A stretch of DNA of 64,000 nt, taken from Tigriopus japonicus (Eukaryota; Arthropoda; Copepoda; Harpacticoida; Harpacticidae). The stretch covers positions 7,461,496 through 7,525,495 of the forward strand of contig CM021319.1 of the NCBI GenBank assembly GCA_010645155.1, read 5' to 3'. The notes beneath the pieces are model-generated. The model had not been told where the DNA came from and searched no databases. It saw only the letters and a program-made list of their open reading frames with translations. This document shows positions 38,675 to 52,429 of the stretch, one piece after another (position 1 is the first letter of the stretch; each line of letters begins with the position of its first letter). Both the position numbers and the translations under genes were made by a program.

Positions 38675-41600
38675 GAATTCCACCCAACCATCCTACCCAC
38701 CAACTAACTCAGTGAATGGGTAAGAGGTGGTCTGCCTTTTAGATCAGTGAGCATCCATCCCCCATCGAACGAACGAACCCCCCACCCAAGAATCCCTCGT
38801 TGAGCAGAACCAAACCTCAAAATTGCTCGAAACTCAAAATACTTGTACGGATACAATTTACGGCCTCTCTATTTCGCTCTATCTGTGTGTGGGTATCTGT
38901 TTGGTGTCGTTTTTGTAACTGTTACAACGTATATTTCCTCCTTTTAGGGTGCATTGCAAGAATCAACCATTCTCAACAACGGGAAATTATTACCAAGCTA
39001 AAAGCCATTCACATACTCGCACACGAAAAATTGTCCATTGGAACCAAGCCTCTCGGCGAGTATCTAAAACTGGAGACATTAAAATCAAATCCACATGTTC
39101 TATAGCCTTGTTCTAAAGGACATACTGAGACCGGCAACACCATGCATCTTTCTATGCAGGCACCATTTTCACCTTCCACAGGATAAGATCCATTCATCTA
39201 TCCATCCTAAAATTATATGGGGTCAACAAGTAGGACTGTTCGAGTTCAAATACATTCATCACGCGTTCAAGGACTAGTTTGGACTTACAAATGACAGGAC
39301 CATGATCTGATGTTAGGCCATAAATTACCTAGCGGGTAATTTGAAGTCCCAGTTGTCGAGAAAACAAAAGAAGAGTTTCCGATGGAACAGATGGAACAGC
39401 CTCACTCCACCAAGTCGGGATGAAGAACTGCTTCCCTGCGAATACTTGGAATGAAAGGAGAAGTATTGTCAAATAAAACGACCAAGAATCTGCTCGGCAT
39501 CAATGACCCACGAGGTTGGCTGACCTCAATCCTCGAGGATATTAGAACGATGCTTGGGTTGGCCAGGTGGTGGTTCCCTCACTAGCACAATGGGCGAACC
39601 GACGCATCCAAGAATGGGAACGAACAAGACGAAAACGAAGAAGGACACGATGGAGTCCATCCACCGTCTATCATAATTTATATGGTCATTTTATGGGCCA
39701 AGTCGTTGGGCTGAGTCTCCCCCCAAAGACAGCTAAGGAAATAGACTAACAGCAGGGGATATGTTCCAACTTTGGAGACAAGATGACTTCCACCACAATT
39801 TCTATCCCTTACACGTCTGTTGTTACGGCCATGGGCAACGTTACTGGGCTGGCTACGCCATTGATGACGACCATAACAGGGCTAACCGGCTCAACTTTGG
39901 CCAAATGGGTGGGTGGATGGATGGATGGATCGTTCAATGGATTGGTCTTCTCTAGAGAGCTCTATAGAAAGAACCGCCGCACCAGTGTCTTCACGAAAAC
40001 AGTAAAGAAATCACCCCCATTGTATTTCCACCACGATAACTCGGTCCCAAGATGATCTCAGCACCGTTCTCTACTGTGATCCCTCTAACTAACAAGTTGG
40101 TCCACGGGCTCCAAGTTGACCTAGTACGTATGTACGTCGACTACGTCCGTGAGGCTCTCTCTCTCGCTCTTACTCGTGTACGTCGGAATGAGAGGAGTGA
40201 GGGGCTGTTACGGCTGCTGTTGCTGATTTAGGACATGATCGGCTGCGGTCTCGGTCGTCTCGAGGAAGGTGCCAAGGGAGGGAAGGACCATCTCCGCTGT
40301 CAAGTCAATGTAATTTGAGAGATTTATGTCTTTTCATAGAACGTCAATAGAAGTCATCTCTCGTGTTCTGTTCTTTCTCAAACAGCTCAAGCCTCGACGA
40401 GTTGGACGAGCTAGATCGATCCTAGGTTTAGTCACTAGACGGTAGATCCCACCGTCCGACGATAATACCAGATTCGAGAAGACTTCAGCCATTTGGATGT
40501 ACGTACGGAGGGTTTTCACACACATACACACGAACACAAATGACAAAGGGACCATCGGGGAAATTAGAGTCGCGTCGGATCCAATTTCGGACTTTGCCAT
40601 CCCGCATGTCTCGTTGTCATTGGAACCTCCAATCACCTTATAAATTTGATGAAGACGACCAGGTCACTCGTTCACACCCGAGAATGTCTATTGCTTCGAT
40701 TGACACGGATATTCCATATGATTCGTCACGCTACGGAAAAAACGCCCTTCCATTGCGACTCGTTTCTGGACTCCAAGGGAATAACTTCTGCTTGCACTTG
40801 AGCCGGTTTAAATGCCCTTTTGTCAGGAATACTCTGGACATTCTTCTTGTTCTGCCACATTTTTCCCTCACCCAAGTCGTTGTGGCTGTGAGCTAAAGAA
40901 AAGACATAAAGAACCACATAAAATTGAGGAGTAAAATCTGGTTCATCCGCCTTGTTAAGAGCCTCCTCGTGATGGACGTGATTCTCGTTTTCGACACTCT
41001 GCACATACTAGAAGTCGTCATTGACTTCGTGGTCTTCGTCATCGTCAGTCTGTGAACCTGGCGGCCGCACAAAACAGCGTGGATGATACGAACTTCCCTC
41101 TTGGTTTTGACGTTTGCAGAGAGGAGCGAGTAATTATTTTAAATGGGGAACAATAAATCACTCTGAGTGGAAAAGACGAAATTCATGGCTATTGATGTCT
41201 CTTTACTTAAGTGTATTGCTGCGTTGTTTCTTGTACTTGCTAGGTATGAACGAACGTAGTTATCTACAGCACACCATGCATCGAGTCCGTGGAATCACTC
41301 TAGCTTCCAGTGATCCATCCATTCTTTTTCCTTCCCGGAGGTTCAGAAGGAAGCCAATAAATGCACCTCATGTGCAACAACAGCCATAAAAACCTACAAT
41401 TCATGCCATGGGTATATTTGTCAAATCAAAATAATTACTACTTCTGGTGACAGCCAGAGATCAACCAGCCCCGCAGCGGCCACTAAATTTTTCGAATCGA
41501 AACCAACCTCGAATGGTCTCCAACTTCCAACTTTCAATCGTCGAACCACCAACAAAGCGGGAATGCATAGACACATAATCATGGGTTGGATTGGACCCTA

Positions 41601-43710
41601 AAGTACCGTACCTAACAAATATTGTTGTGTGTGGTTGGTGGGTGCTTAAGCGACATGATGAGTGTCGTTATCGGTGCTGCGGATCATCATCGTCATTGTA
41701 AATGATACACCAGTGCGTAACGAGATTTTTCATTAAGCTAATTGACTTTGATTACAGAGCTGAGAGTTTTTGATCTACTTGCACATTAACCACGGCGGAT
41801 ATTCAGAGCTCTTGACAATCACTGAAAACCTAATTGTGAGAAGACCGAGGATCATCCTGTTGAAGGGGCCACTTGAAGGGAGTCTGGTTTTGGTATACCA
41901 AACACTCGCCCACCTCCTGTTTTTATCAAAGGCTAGTTTCGCCATGCATTCCGTGTAGTGTGTTTACGTCATGACAAGAACCAAAAGCTCATGACTTGCC
42001 TGTCAAAGGGGACGAGAAACAGAGTTATGAAGACTGAACGACGGATTGACTTTCGGTGGGCGAATCACGAGAGGTTGTGTGAATTGGTGCTACTCCCCTC
42101 AGCTCAGCTCATTCGCTTCTTTCTCCTCTCTTCAGAGAGTGAACCCTTCAAGTGGTAAGATAAACGAGGCCTGAAACGAGGGCAATTTGTCTTGTCGAAA
42201 GGAGTATCTCACATTTATTTGCATTAATATTGATAGTCGCGAACAGCTCCTGGCTCTACCCTGAGAAACTGCAACAACGAAGATCACGATGATGGATGGG
42301 TGCATAAAACAATCAGCAATAGGATATTATAAACGGAAGTTACATACACATATTACACGCAGGATACACATTTGAACATATGTTCGAACTTGCAAAAAGT
42401 GATATTAATAATCTTTATTGCGAGATTTTGTTCTCATTGGCTACAAGATTGTTTTGATGATATAATACAATTATTGACGTACAAATAACGTATAGAAGGG
42501 CCCATTATGGGTTTAAGCAACTGATGGAGTTAATAAAATAAATAGCTGAATATTCCCACATGGCGTTGGTATCGGTTCACGGCATGCAGTCATCGTAATA
42601 TCTGCTCGATATTACCATCCCAAAGAAATTAAAAGCCTCTTGATTATTTTTATGAATTGGCCGAAGAGTTGAGGAGCCCTCCCTGAAGCAAAATTGTATA
42701 CTTACGAATAGAAGAGGGGACCGACAAGCGGCCGAGATCGACGCAGATTTCCCATTCCAAAAGCGGCACTGGTAAAAATTAAGTATAAATCGATAGCTTA
42801 TTTTATTCAACGATTGGTTACTCGTGAACTTTCCTTCTCATTCAACATTGATCAACTCTTTGACAAATTGGTTGATTGACAAAGAATGAAGTGGACATTA
42901 AAAATTAGGCAAGCTGACACATTTTTAATGGATCTTAAAGCAATTTGTCAAAGTTTATGATTCTCGTAGTTGGCCATAAATGATTTCCTGGTCAAAACAA
43001 AACATCAGAAAAATTGTGAGCAAATTTTAGATCCATGATTTTACACCAGTGATGACAATTCATACGTGGTAAGGGTTGAAGAACAAAATGTGTGTTCTTC
43101 ATGCATATTTTAACGCCCCTTTAAATTTCTACTTCGCCCATTTGACTCTCTGAAATCTGGTTCTGAATTCACGATGGCATAAAAATGAACTCAAATTACA
43201 ATCTCTGCCCTATCGTAGCTCTCACCTACACTCTTTTTAGAGAGCTGAAGCAAGCCAAGCGTAAAATGGCAGTCATTCAATAAAATATGTTCCCGTAACC
43301 AAAAAATCATCCCTGATCAATCAAAAAAATGTTAGGCTAAACAGTATTGACTTGAAAGTATTATCATTACTATTACGGTTAAGCCATATAAGGCTTTTTG
43401 AAGAAAAAAAAAACAAATCAAACAACCTTAAATGGATTTCTAGGTCAAATGTCTTTTCTCTCATTGAAGTACTCTTCCTCGAATATGGGGGCTTCTACAA
43501 GTTCGGGTCAGAAAAGGCGACTCTCAGCCGAAGCAAAGGAGGCAAAAAGCGAATCAACCCTCTGGTTAGTGCTTGGTTTTTCCACTGGCCGAGGTAAATC
43601 TAGCCAGGTTCCCTGTGGCAAACCTCAAAAATCTTCTAAAGCTCACACTTCCACTCCTCTCACAAGGATGTGCGACGCTGTTAAGATGAACGAGAGGTGA
43701 AAAAAAGATC

Positions 43711-43899
43711 ATGGACACTTGTGGTGACTTTGGCTGGTTAACGAGAAATATAGTGAACCAAATTCCACGCTTCGTAGACGTCACCGAGCCGACTTTTCTG
43801 AGCAAAGCGAGGTATCAGTACCATCCATTTGGATGGGAGGGCATCGCCTTCGTTCTTCTTGGTACCTTTTTTGGATTTGGCTACATTTGGGTGCTTTAG
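43711..43899 (+). CDS. Unassigned small ORF with a C-terminal hydrophobic segment
   Basis: I do not recognise this 62-codon frame. It starts ATG, has a balanced N-terminal half with few low-complexity runs, and ends in a strongly hydrophobic, glycine-containing stretch (residues about 45-62: GIAFVLLGTFFGFGYIWV) directly before the stop, a layout typical of small tail-anchored membrane or respiratory-chain accessory subunits. No splice partner, poly-A signal or family motif ties it to a gene, and neighbouring frames look non-coding. It may be chance. Confidence 0.2.
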   Translation: MDTCGDFGWLTRNIVNQIPRFVDVTEPTFLSKARYQYHPFGWEGIAFVLLGTFFGFGYIWVL

Positions 43900-46800
43900 T
43901 CTTCGTGACAAGTTTTATCTCTAGCCGCGACGACTATCCATTTGATTAGGTTCAGAGTCCGGACCAAATCAAAGAAAAGCATTATACTCGAAAGGGGTCA
44001 TTTCTCAAGTCAGCACTTTTGTTCCACTCCGATAAGGGGGTTATCATCCAGGATTGTGGACAATGTCCACCCCAAAATTTGAGGGCGATATCCTTCTACA
44101 GTTCCTTACTGACAGTATTCCTATTCCAGCCGCCACTAATTTACGTGGCTTATCCCCGGTGTAGTAAGAGCTCGATCCTACTCACATTTTGGTCCCAGCC
44201 TCTTTACATGGCACTAAATAACGGTATGCACGAATCATCGCGCTTGAAAAGTGCATCCGGCTTTGCGCTGATAGCTTTGGCAGAACCTAGGTCCCATGGG
44301 CCAATGATTGGCGAGGGAAACCCCGGGTGTTTCAACTTTCAACACAATCCGACCCAAGTAAGTCTGCACAACTGCTCCTCGTCCATCACCCTTTGATGGG
44401 ATTGTTTTGGAAACGCCAACTGCTTCTGTATCAACGTCCGACTGTTCATACAGATGGATCGAGGGACATCGGTGTTGATCCTGGACAGCAAGAGTCAAAT
44501 AATAATAAAGGCTTGACGGTGATCTCTGTGCTTGAAAAAAAAGATTACAATTGCTACGTGTGGAAAATCTAACTTACTCTAATATTTAATCATTTTTTGA
44601 CTGTTGAGGAAAAAAGGATTTTGTCGATGTCCCGAAAAATGACGTGGCGTGTCATTTTAGTCGATAAATTATTTGGATAAAGCATGGAAAGATGTTTGGA
44701 ATGATAATTTTTCATTCCTCATTAGACCCTTTTTCTGACCTCGATCCATTAGTCAATTTCAATTTGTGCATTTTTATCAAATTTATGAAAATTGTCCAAA
44801 TAACGCACACATGCTGCCAGCATTTCATTAATTCAATTTTAGGTTTGTGTAAAAGAAAATATGTCATATAACTTACTTTTCCACTTTGACAAAAAATCTA
44901 AAAATGCACAAGAGGATAGCAAATCTGGAAATGAGAGCATGATGGGCGTCAATTTGAGCTCTTTCTCCAGAATAAGTTACGAATACCGATGACTCGCTCC
45001 CTTCAAGTTGGTGTTACGAAAACGTCGATCTGCTGCTCGATTCGTTCATTCTGTGTGCCATGGGCTTCAAGCTCCCAAAGGTTTGTTAGGGAACAGTATG
45101 TCGGGGTTTTTGTGGTCGTAAAATTTGAAAACAATACGAACTCACAGGGCGTTTGGAAGGCTTGAAATTAGGGTGGCAGGATTTAAAGCCAAACGAGTCG
45201 GAAAACTACCCTGAATGACCCCGGATTGGAGGGGAAGACGTTTGCATTTGTGGTGGCACTGAGCTGCTAATAGACGAGGTCCGAGTATCACCATCTCATA
45301 TGTGTACTAGATAATGTGGATGGTGGGCCGAAGGGTTTAGCCATGGAGTTCATTCGAGACCTCTTCAAGACATTTGTTGGACGAGGAATAGTGAGTGAGT
45401 CGCTTGAACAAGACGACGAAGAACACGAAGAGATAGAGGGAAAGAAAGAGAGAACGACGTGGATGGAGAGAAACCGAACAGCTCGAAGAGCCATAAATTT
45501 AGTGTAATTACAGTTTGCCTGCGCTGCAAATGGCCACATAAATAAGTCCGACCCCGACGCTGGGAACAGTCGGCAGTCGGGTCGGTGTGAGCCACTCAAC
45601 TTTGGAGTGAAGAGTTACAAACAGCAGTCACGTCCATTCAGCCACTTCCACCACACGTTATAGCACTAGTAGTAGTAGTAGTTGTTCGTAAGAACTGGGA
45701 GCAGCAACTTTGCTTCAAAGGCTTTTTTCCCTTCTTCAAGCAGGAGTAAAGACGAAGGAGACGAAGAAGTAGACAATTTACTCCTTTGGTGGTTCTTTGA
45801 GGTTGATCTGGCCCCCAGATAACCATTATTATAATGATGAGGGAAAAATCAAGCCCGTCTCCGCCAGCGCTAAGATTAGTTACGAGAGCACACTGAGATT
45901 TGTGACTGATGTACTACGTACGTTCGGACGGACGTTCATACACTGATCTCGGATGATCTGCCACAACGAGGCCGCCAGTGTAAAAGCTTCCCAGTTAAAT
46001 CAGCGGAAGTCCACGAAAAACGGAATGACCAGATGATACGACTTGAATTAAAGAATCTCATCCCATGTTCGTTGGGGTTGGGGTCTGACTTAATCCATTT
46101 TTATCTGGGACTCGGGACGGCAAATGTAGTCTTAGTCCTCCCCAAGGGTCAACGAGGGACTCATTCATTCGTTAGGGCTTGTTTGTTCCCTACAAATAAC
46201 GGAGAGCAAAGCAGCAACATCTTTCCATTTACTCAAATGGAGTTCCGTTGCTCCAAAGTGTTCCCGTACCAGTCCCAATCCCAGTCCCACCATACAACCC
46301 CCAATCTAACACCCTCGAAGGAGCGAGAAAAAAAAACCTTCGGCCCAACTAATAAAGTGCTGTGAGGAACGAAATATGAGAATAGGGCAACAAATTTGGA
46401 CCGTTCCCGTCGTCGTAAGGAGGATCTTGAGCAGAGGAATCCTTTAGCGGGTACACTCCTGAGCAGGAAGATGAGTTATGCTGATAGTTTGAGCACACAC
46501 GCCCTCACACACGCACTCACGCCCCTATATACTATCTTTTAGCATGTAGACGAGCAGCATGCTTCAACCGAGTCGTCCCATGTGATCCAATCTCAACCTG
46601 GGATGGGTGGTTGTTCCATTTCCAAAAAACACGGCTAGGGTGGGTCCAATCCTGGTGAATCCAGCATAGAGAAAAAGAGGGGAGTCCGTTGTAGTACATA
46701 GTGGAGATGTTCCGTCTCCAGAGTCATCGAGACGACTCGGTTCCTCAGAGGGCGAGAGATGGATAGATTATGGCCGAGACAAGTAAGTTACGATATGAGT

Positions 46801-49800
46801 TTTCTGATAGCTCCATCAGCTGATGTCGATCTGGTTGGTGGCTTGCTTCGTGCCACCAAATCATCATTTCCATCACAGAAAGTTGGTAGGAGAGCGTCGA
46901 AATAAACTAAATAGTTCGACGAGGAGGTGGGACAAAGTGCATCCCTCGATAATCCAATTCTTGAATTAGCTGGTACCTCAGCAAACATCGACAACTCAAT
47001 TACACAACAGCCAGCTCCAATAGAACTCTCCGATCTTTTAAGCAGCGTGCAATTGGTTCCAATGCTCCATCTGGTTTTTTACTTGGGTCCAAACTGATGA
47101 AGTCCATTGGGTCCACGATTTTTTTCTTGTTTCTTTTTAATTAGAAAATGATTCCATCCGTTCCACCGAGTCGTTTTGATCCCCTCGAATAGTTCTACAC
47201 AATATTCAGTACAAAGACCAAGATGTCGATGGGAAAGGGGGTTGGAAACTGTTCTCATTTTCAAGAGACAGAGAGGCGAATGAATGGGGAAAATTCGTTC
47301 TTCGACAATTGCCAAGTTCCAATTTCGAAAACGGCTTCACTCAGAGCTCGTCTCACTGCACTGTATCCCATATTCGATAGCATTTACTGAACATGCTTCT
47401 ATTGTACAGAGTTGTACAATGTGCAAATTCAGTCGGAGAAAGATTGAGAATAGGGCGAGGGTGTAATTTGTATAATTGAGTTCAACCCTTTACATTCTGA
47501 ATGGGTCTACTATATCACCCGCGGAGGTCTTCCATTCACAATGACGAGTTAAAACAATTCGTGAATGCCCCTCTTATTTAATACTAAGAGTGACTCTTTT
47601 TACAGATTGATCTTCATCAGAGAGGGCTCTTCAATTGGTTTGATTTGTGTAACATGCCAATCAAAGTATGTAAACCTTCCACCGCTTGGACTGAGATTGC
47701 CAAGATTTTTTTTCTGTTTCGATACAACTACTTGTAATCATTTCAAATCGACGAACCACTCAAGCTTATTACAAAAGTTTTTTACTCCTCGAATTATTGG
47801 TTTCGTAACCACAACGCTCATTGAATTGATAATTCAAGTGACTCGAGTGACAAGATCAGAAAAGGTGTTGTTTCTTTTAATAATGAAAAATGACTAGCTG
47901 TTTGGCCAAAGGCTCAAAACTCTTCTAGCTATCAATTACCAAAATGTGAGGCGAGAAAAGTAATGTTGGCCCTTTCAGCAAAGGATTCTAGGCAGTAAGG
48001 TACATAAGATACGCTCATACACACATTGGCTTGAATCGGCGAATGCATTGCGTGCCTTTGGTGTCAACGTATTTTATTGAATGGCTTCTAGTACAATACA
48101 AAAGCCATCACCAAAGAGGAGAAGGCGGAGAAAGAAAGAAAGAAAAAAGATAGGAGGAGGCAAGAGAAGAAGAACAGGGAAGAGGAGGCGGAGGGAAGTC
48201 GCTAGCTCTGGTACCTAGTTACCCACCACTGAGGAGGGCTTCGATATGAAAAAGTTAACTAATTTTACATTGTGCTGAAAGAGTCGTAAATTGTCTCGGC
48301 AAGAATTTCCCTTACCTCCCTGAACCGACACCGTACCATCAATGCATGACTTCCAGTGCTCATTGAACACAGGATCAGGTACAGAAACCAATGCTTCTCC
48401 TGGAAATTTGCCTGCATATTAGTTTCGATCTCTCTTAGAAAGTATGTCGAATCAACCATATTTTAGAATTGAAAGCTACGCGTTTCATTTCCAGGTGATG
48501 TGTCTCATTTTGAGACAGAACAAAGAAAATATGTTTCTTGATTGTTCATTACTTTGGAAACTGAATTATTAAACGGCCTGTTTTCTTTTTTTGGGCCAAC
48601 CCCTGTACTCTTAGAGAACAGAAAATGCCTCGTCGTCTTTCTCGTGGGTCCATGCCACACATGCCATATGTGTTACAAACACCCCTTCGAGCCTCCTTGT
48701 TGGCCGAGGAAACAGCCAAAGACCTCTCTTTCTCTCTTGAGCTAGAGAATGGTTTTAAAATATGGAGAGTGAGTCCAACCAACTCCAAAAGGGCCATGAT
48801 TTACAATCTGACGACGATCAAAGTATTTATGGCGGCTCATATGAAATCACTCATCGTGCAATGAGCTCCAACGGTCTGGCAAGCATGCCTGGTGAGCAAT
48901 CTTGTTAGGAGATTTGACCTCACACGATGGAACATTCGCTTATCTTATGGATTTGCCATTGACGAAGGAAATCCTAATGGAAATGCCGGGCTAAGCCATC
49001 ATCATCATCATGATCTCATGCCGAAGAGCAATAAAGAAACGAAAGATATGGCTAATAAGTTGACAGAATGCACTCGGAATTGAGAACGTCACATTCAAAG
49101 TGATCTATGACGAGGGCAATAAATCAGCAAATTGCAGTCTCAAGTTCAAGGGCTTCCAAAGACTCACTCACCAACGACAAACTCAACCATCTCGTGCTGA
49201 TCCCCTCTATCTTTCTGTGTTGCCAAATGTGGTACACGTGGAATGGAATTCACTGACGAATGGTTACGGCTTCACTTACTAATACATGGCATTTAAATGG
49301 ATGATGGGCATTGTTCCAAACCAATTGGAAATGCAATTTGGCAGTCGATCAGGGAGATGCAACTCATATGGATCACGGCAAACGTCTTATTTATGGCATC
49401 TTCCATTCAAAGGCCATTGCCAAAGACATTGTGCCAATTCTCACATTCACTGCGGATTTCACTAGACATCAAATCGAGACTTGGTTTCCTTCAACAAGGA
49501 CTGACTTGAGAAAGTACAACTGACTGACAAACTAACTGGCATATGCTCTTCAAACCACTGAATTGAGATTAATTTCCTCACATTAGAACTTGGGGTCCAT
49601 AAATCAAGAGGATTTCCTCCCCTCTTGAACACCCAAAAAAAAACTATATTCGAGATCCCCGAGGGGAAAGAGCCGCGTTAGGTCAGCTGTTCGCGGCAAA
49701 TTCCCAGATTTGAATGCAAATTCATAAAAAAAAATGCAGTCCGAGGTACCATTGGCATTCAGTAGAGCGCCATAGGTAGAAATAATAAATGGAGGATAAA

Positions 49801-51514
49801 GTGTTTAGATTCCCCTTATTTTGATTGAGCGGCGGTTTAAGCCTTCAAAGAGTGGTTCGTTAACTGTTTCGAGCCCCATGGAATAGATAGATGTGAGTGA
49901 ATGAATGCGGCGGGATCCTCACGAGTTCTAGTTAGTACCTTGAGCGCTTTCTTGCGCCGCTTCCCACCGCTGCTTCTTCATTCACCTTTCACCGTGCTAT
50001 CTCACTCATTCTTTCGAGCTCTACTGCTTATTCCTCAGGTGCGACGATTGAAGCAATCGGAGCCGGAACTGGTTGAGGTTGCGTGAATGAAAGCGCCGTC
50101 CCTTCCATGATTTATGGCTTTTCCGCCACCTCCAAATCTGGCGTTGAGGTGGTCAATTGGGGCTTCAAACATTAAATTTCTAGTCTAATGAGATCACTAC
50201 GCTCTTCATTGACATTCATTTTCGTCGAAAGATAAAATGCATGGTTTGACTTTTAGCCAACTTTGATCCTGCAGTTCTAAAGAAACAATTTAAAGTTTGG
50301 ATGATTTGGGTTCCTTCCCCAGATTCAAATCGAGAATAGTAAAGAAAAGAATATTGCCACTCTGCTCAAGTGATGATTTGGAGGATACTTTCAACTTTTG
50401 CGTTTAAAAAACAAAATAAAGGTTAATAAAATTCATCGCAACATAAGAAGGGCCCTTTTATGTTTGTCAATATTCATTATTTTTCGCTCTTGTGAAAATT
50501 TCATTAAAAAAATCCTGACTTTTACGAACCTTTCCAACTTATTGCAAACCTGATGGGTGGAGCATTTTTCAAATGAGGCTTGATAATCGACCTGTTGGCA
50601 TCACTAAATTATTCTTGATTGCCGATCATAGCTGGAAACAGACGGCCACTAATGGAGCTTGACGACAAAATAGAAGAAGATTTTTTGGTTTAAAGGTCTC
50701 TAAGAATTAATTTTTCATTTTTTTAAAATTTCCAATTGCCCAACTTCGAACACATTTTTCGAACACTTTTGATTTGAGTTCACATTTGAAATTTACGTGA
50801 ATTAAATTTTGTTGTGAGATGCTTTCGGTTTCGATTGCGGTTAATCCTTCTTTAGGCCGAGGTCATGTGATTGATTCGGTCAAGACCCTAAAACACTCTT
50901 CAGTGACAGTTCCCTCCGATGATCATTGATCGACTTCGGTTAAGAGCTTTTCAGATCCATCACTGTTTCATAAATTTCCATTCGTTTCAATTGTTGACAT
51001 AACAATATTGGGCAAAAGAATATCCAAAATAACTCGGTCTTAGTTATTTTTTAGTAAGTCAAAATTTTTTGCATCCCTCAAATCTTAAGGAAGATTAGTT
51101 TGGACAGATTTCCTTTTGTCATAAAACAACCTTAGCTGGTTTTCACTATTCAGTCGATTAAAACATGTGTTCATGTGATTTGATGGAAATGGCAAAATAC
51201 AAGATACTTTTTTTTACTAAAAATGGATAAAAATACCTTAAAACCAAAAAAAGATAGATAAGAAGCGTTTACAGTCACCTAACATAGTTATGTTTTTTCT
51301 CAAACCTTTGTACTATTCCAAAATGAATTTATTGTTTAGCGCTGCATACTATGCCATGTTGTATGCGACAACAAAAGCCTTTCAAAAGCGTTTAGATTTG
51401 GTTGAGCCAAGAACCACTGAATTTCACTGAACTGGGAGGCAAATGAAAATAATTTTGATTTCCAGTAGGAACATATTAACAACGTTGTTCTGTAAATGAC
51501 ACCTTGTCTATGAT

Positions 51515-51753
51515 GACTCGAATACGTTTTCCATTTTCAGCTCAATCAAACATTGGAGTCAAAAGTTATGCTCTGTCAAAGTTCAGTGCAAATCCTACCG
51601 AGAATGAAAGAATAAATGAGCCCTTTTCTGTTAATTGTTTTAATACAAAAGAGCGAACTCATTCTTTCAATGCTCTCTTTAGCACATAAGTTTGAGAAGG
51701 CATAACTTTTCACTCCGCCCTTCGATTGTGCTAGAAATTGAAATACGTCGTCT
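51515..51753. mobile_element. ~240-bp foldback element with ~100-120 bp imperfect arms
   Basis: The left arm (51,515 to about 51,630) and the right arm (about 51,640 to 51,753) are imperfect reverse complements. Shared blocks in order are ATACGT with TTTCCATTTTC, CAATC, GGAGT, AAAAGTTATGC, TCAAA, GTGC and GAAAGAAT near the centre. Translated in opposite directions the arms give similar peptides (AQSNIGVKSYAL and AQSKGGVKSYAF), which is why both strands carry short look-alike frames. The almost absent central spacer suits a foldback/MITE structure. No target duplication was identified. Confidence 0.6.
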
Positions 51754-52288
51754 ACTGAATACAAACAAGGTCTGGTTTGCAGAAGAATTAATCCTTCTGG
51801 AAGTCATAATTCTCACCGTTAGCCTCCCTCTCCAGAAATTCAGTGCTTCTTGGTTGAACTCTCTTTTGGTTGAGAAGTCAAAAAATATGTCAGCGATGAT
51901 ACAAAATAGTAGCTGACATGATTTTTGTCTTGTCATCCTGATTAAAATCATTTGCATTTCATGCCGCTGTAATTGTAAGCGCAAATAAACACATATTTCT
52001 TAATATTACCCCAACTGTAAAAATTAGCTACCATACTTTTTCTTTCTGTAGAAAAGAAGCAAAGGCAAAAAATAATAATGATTAGAGACCAGATTTGAAA
52101 TATATTTTCTGAAAAGAATAATTTTCAATTTTGCGTCCACTTTTTATCGGAAAACAATTGAGCCATTTTTGGCAAAAAAGCTATATTTCGGAGGTAATTT
52201 CATTTTTTTTTTTTGCGGATTTTTTATTACCGCTACAAGGAAAGCGATTCCCTGTAAATTGAAGGATTTCTCCCGACAGCTTCAATCC

Positions 52289-52382
52289 GAACCCCAACAG
52301 GATTCGAACCTACGCCGTCTGGGGAAGCAGTTACACTCGGCACTTTTAAGAACGCGCTAGTACGCGTGGCCACTCTGGCTTC
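52289..52382 (-). pseudogene. tRNA-like sequence with long variable arm, probably a pseudo-tRNA or SINE head
   Basis: On the minus strand a B box (GTAGGTTCGAATCCTGT) with a full T-arm is preceded by an A-box-like GAGTGGCCACGCG, the two separated by more than the usual distance, as in long-variable-arm (Ser/Leu) tRNAs. A candidate anticodon stem brackets CTTAAA, hinting at a Leu-UAA-like ancestor. The acceptor stem has two mismatches and the anticodon loop is one base short, so I call it a relic. A T-tract and a perfect palindrome lie 35-50 bp away. Confidence 0.45.
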
Positions 52383-52429
52383 CTTTGCTCATCAAAACTT
52401 CTGAGATGGCCACATGTTTTTTTTTTTTT

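Larger units (their letters stand above)
31347..42200. other. Non-coding interval with GAGT and GAAC microsatellites
   Basis: No supported coding exon. Visible structure consists of GAGT tracts (36,520 and 38,386), GAAC tracts (38,661 and near 38,770), GGT runs, a CT-rich tract near 35,945-35,970 and repeated GTACGTAC palindromes (35,753; 40,123; 40,499). Open frames are short and overlap on opposite strands. Confidence 0.5.

Noticed and set aside
48625..49523. Series of short plus-strand frames in three reading frames
   Set aside because: No set of splice sites joins them into a coherent phase and no family resemblance was seen.
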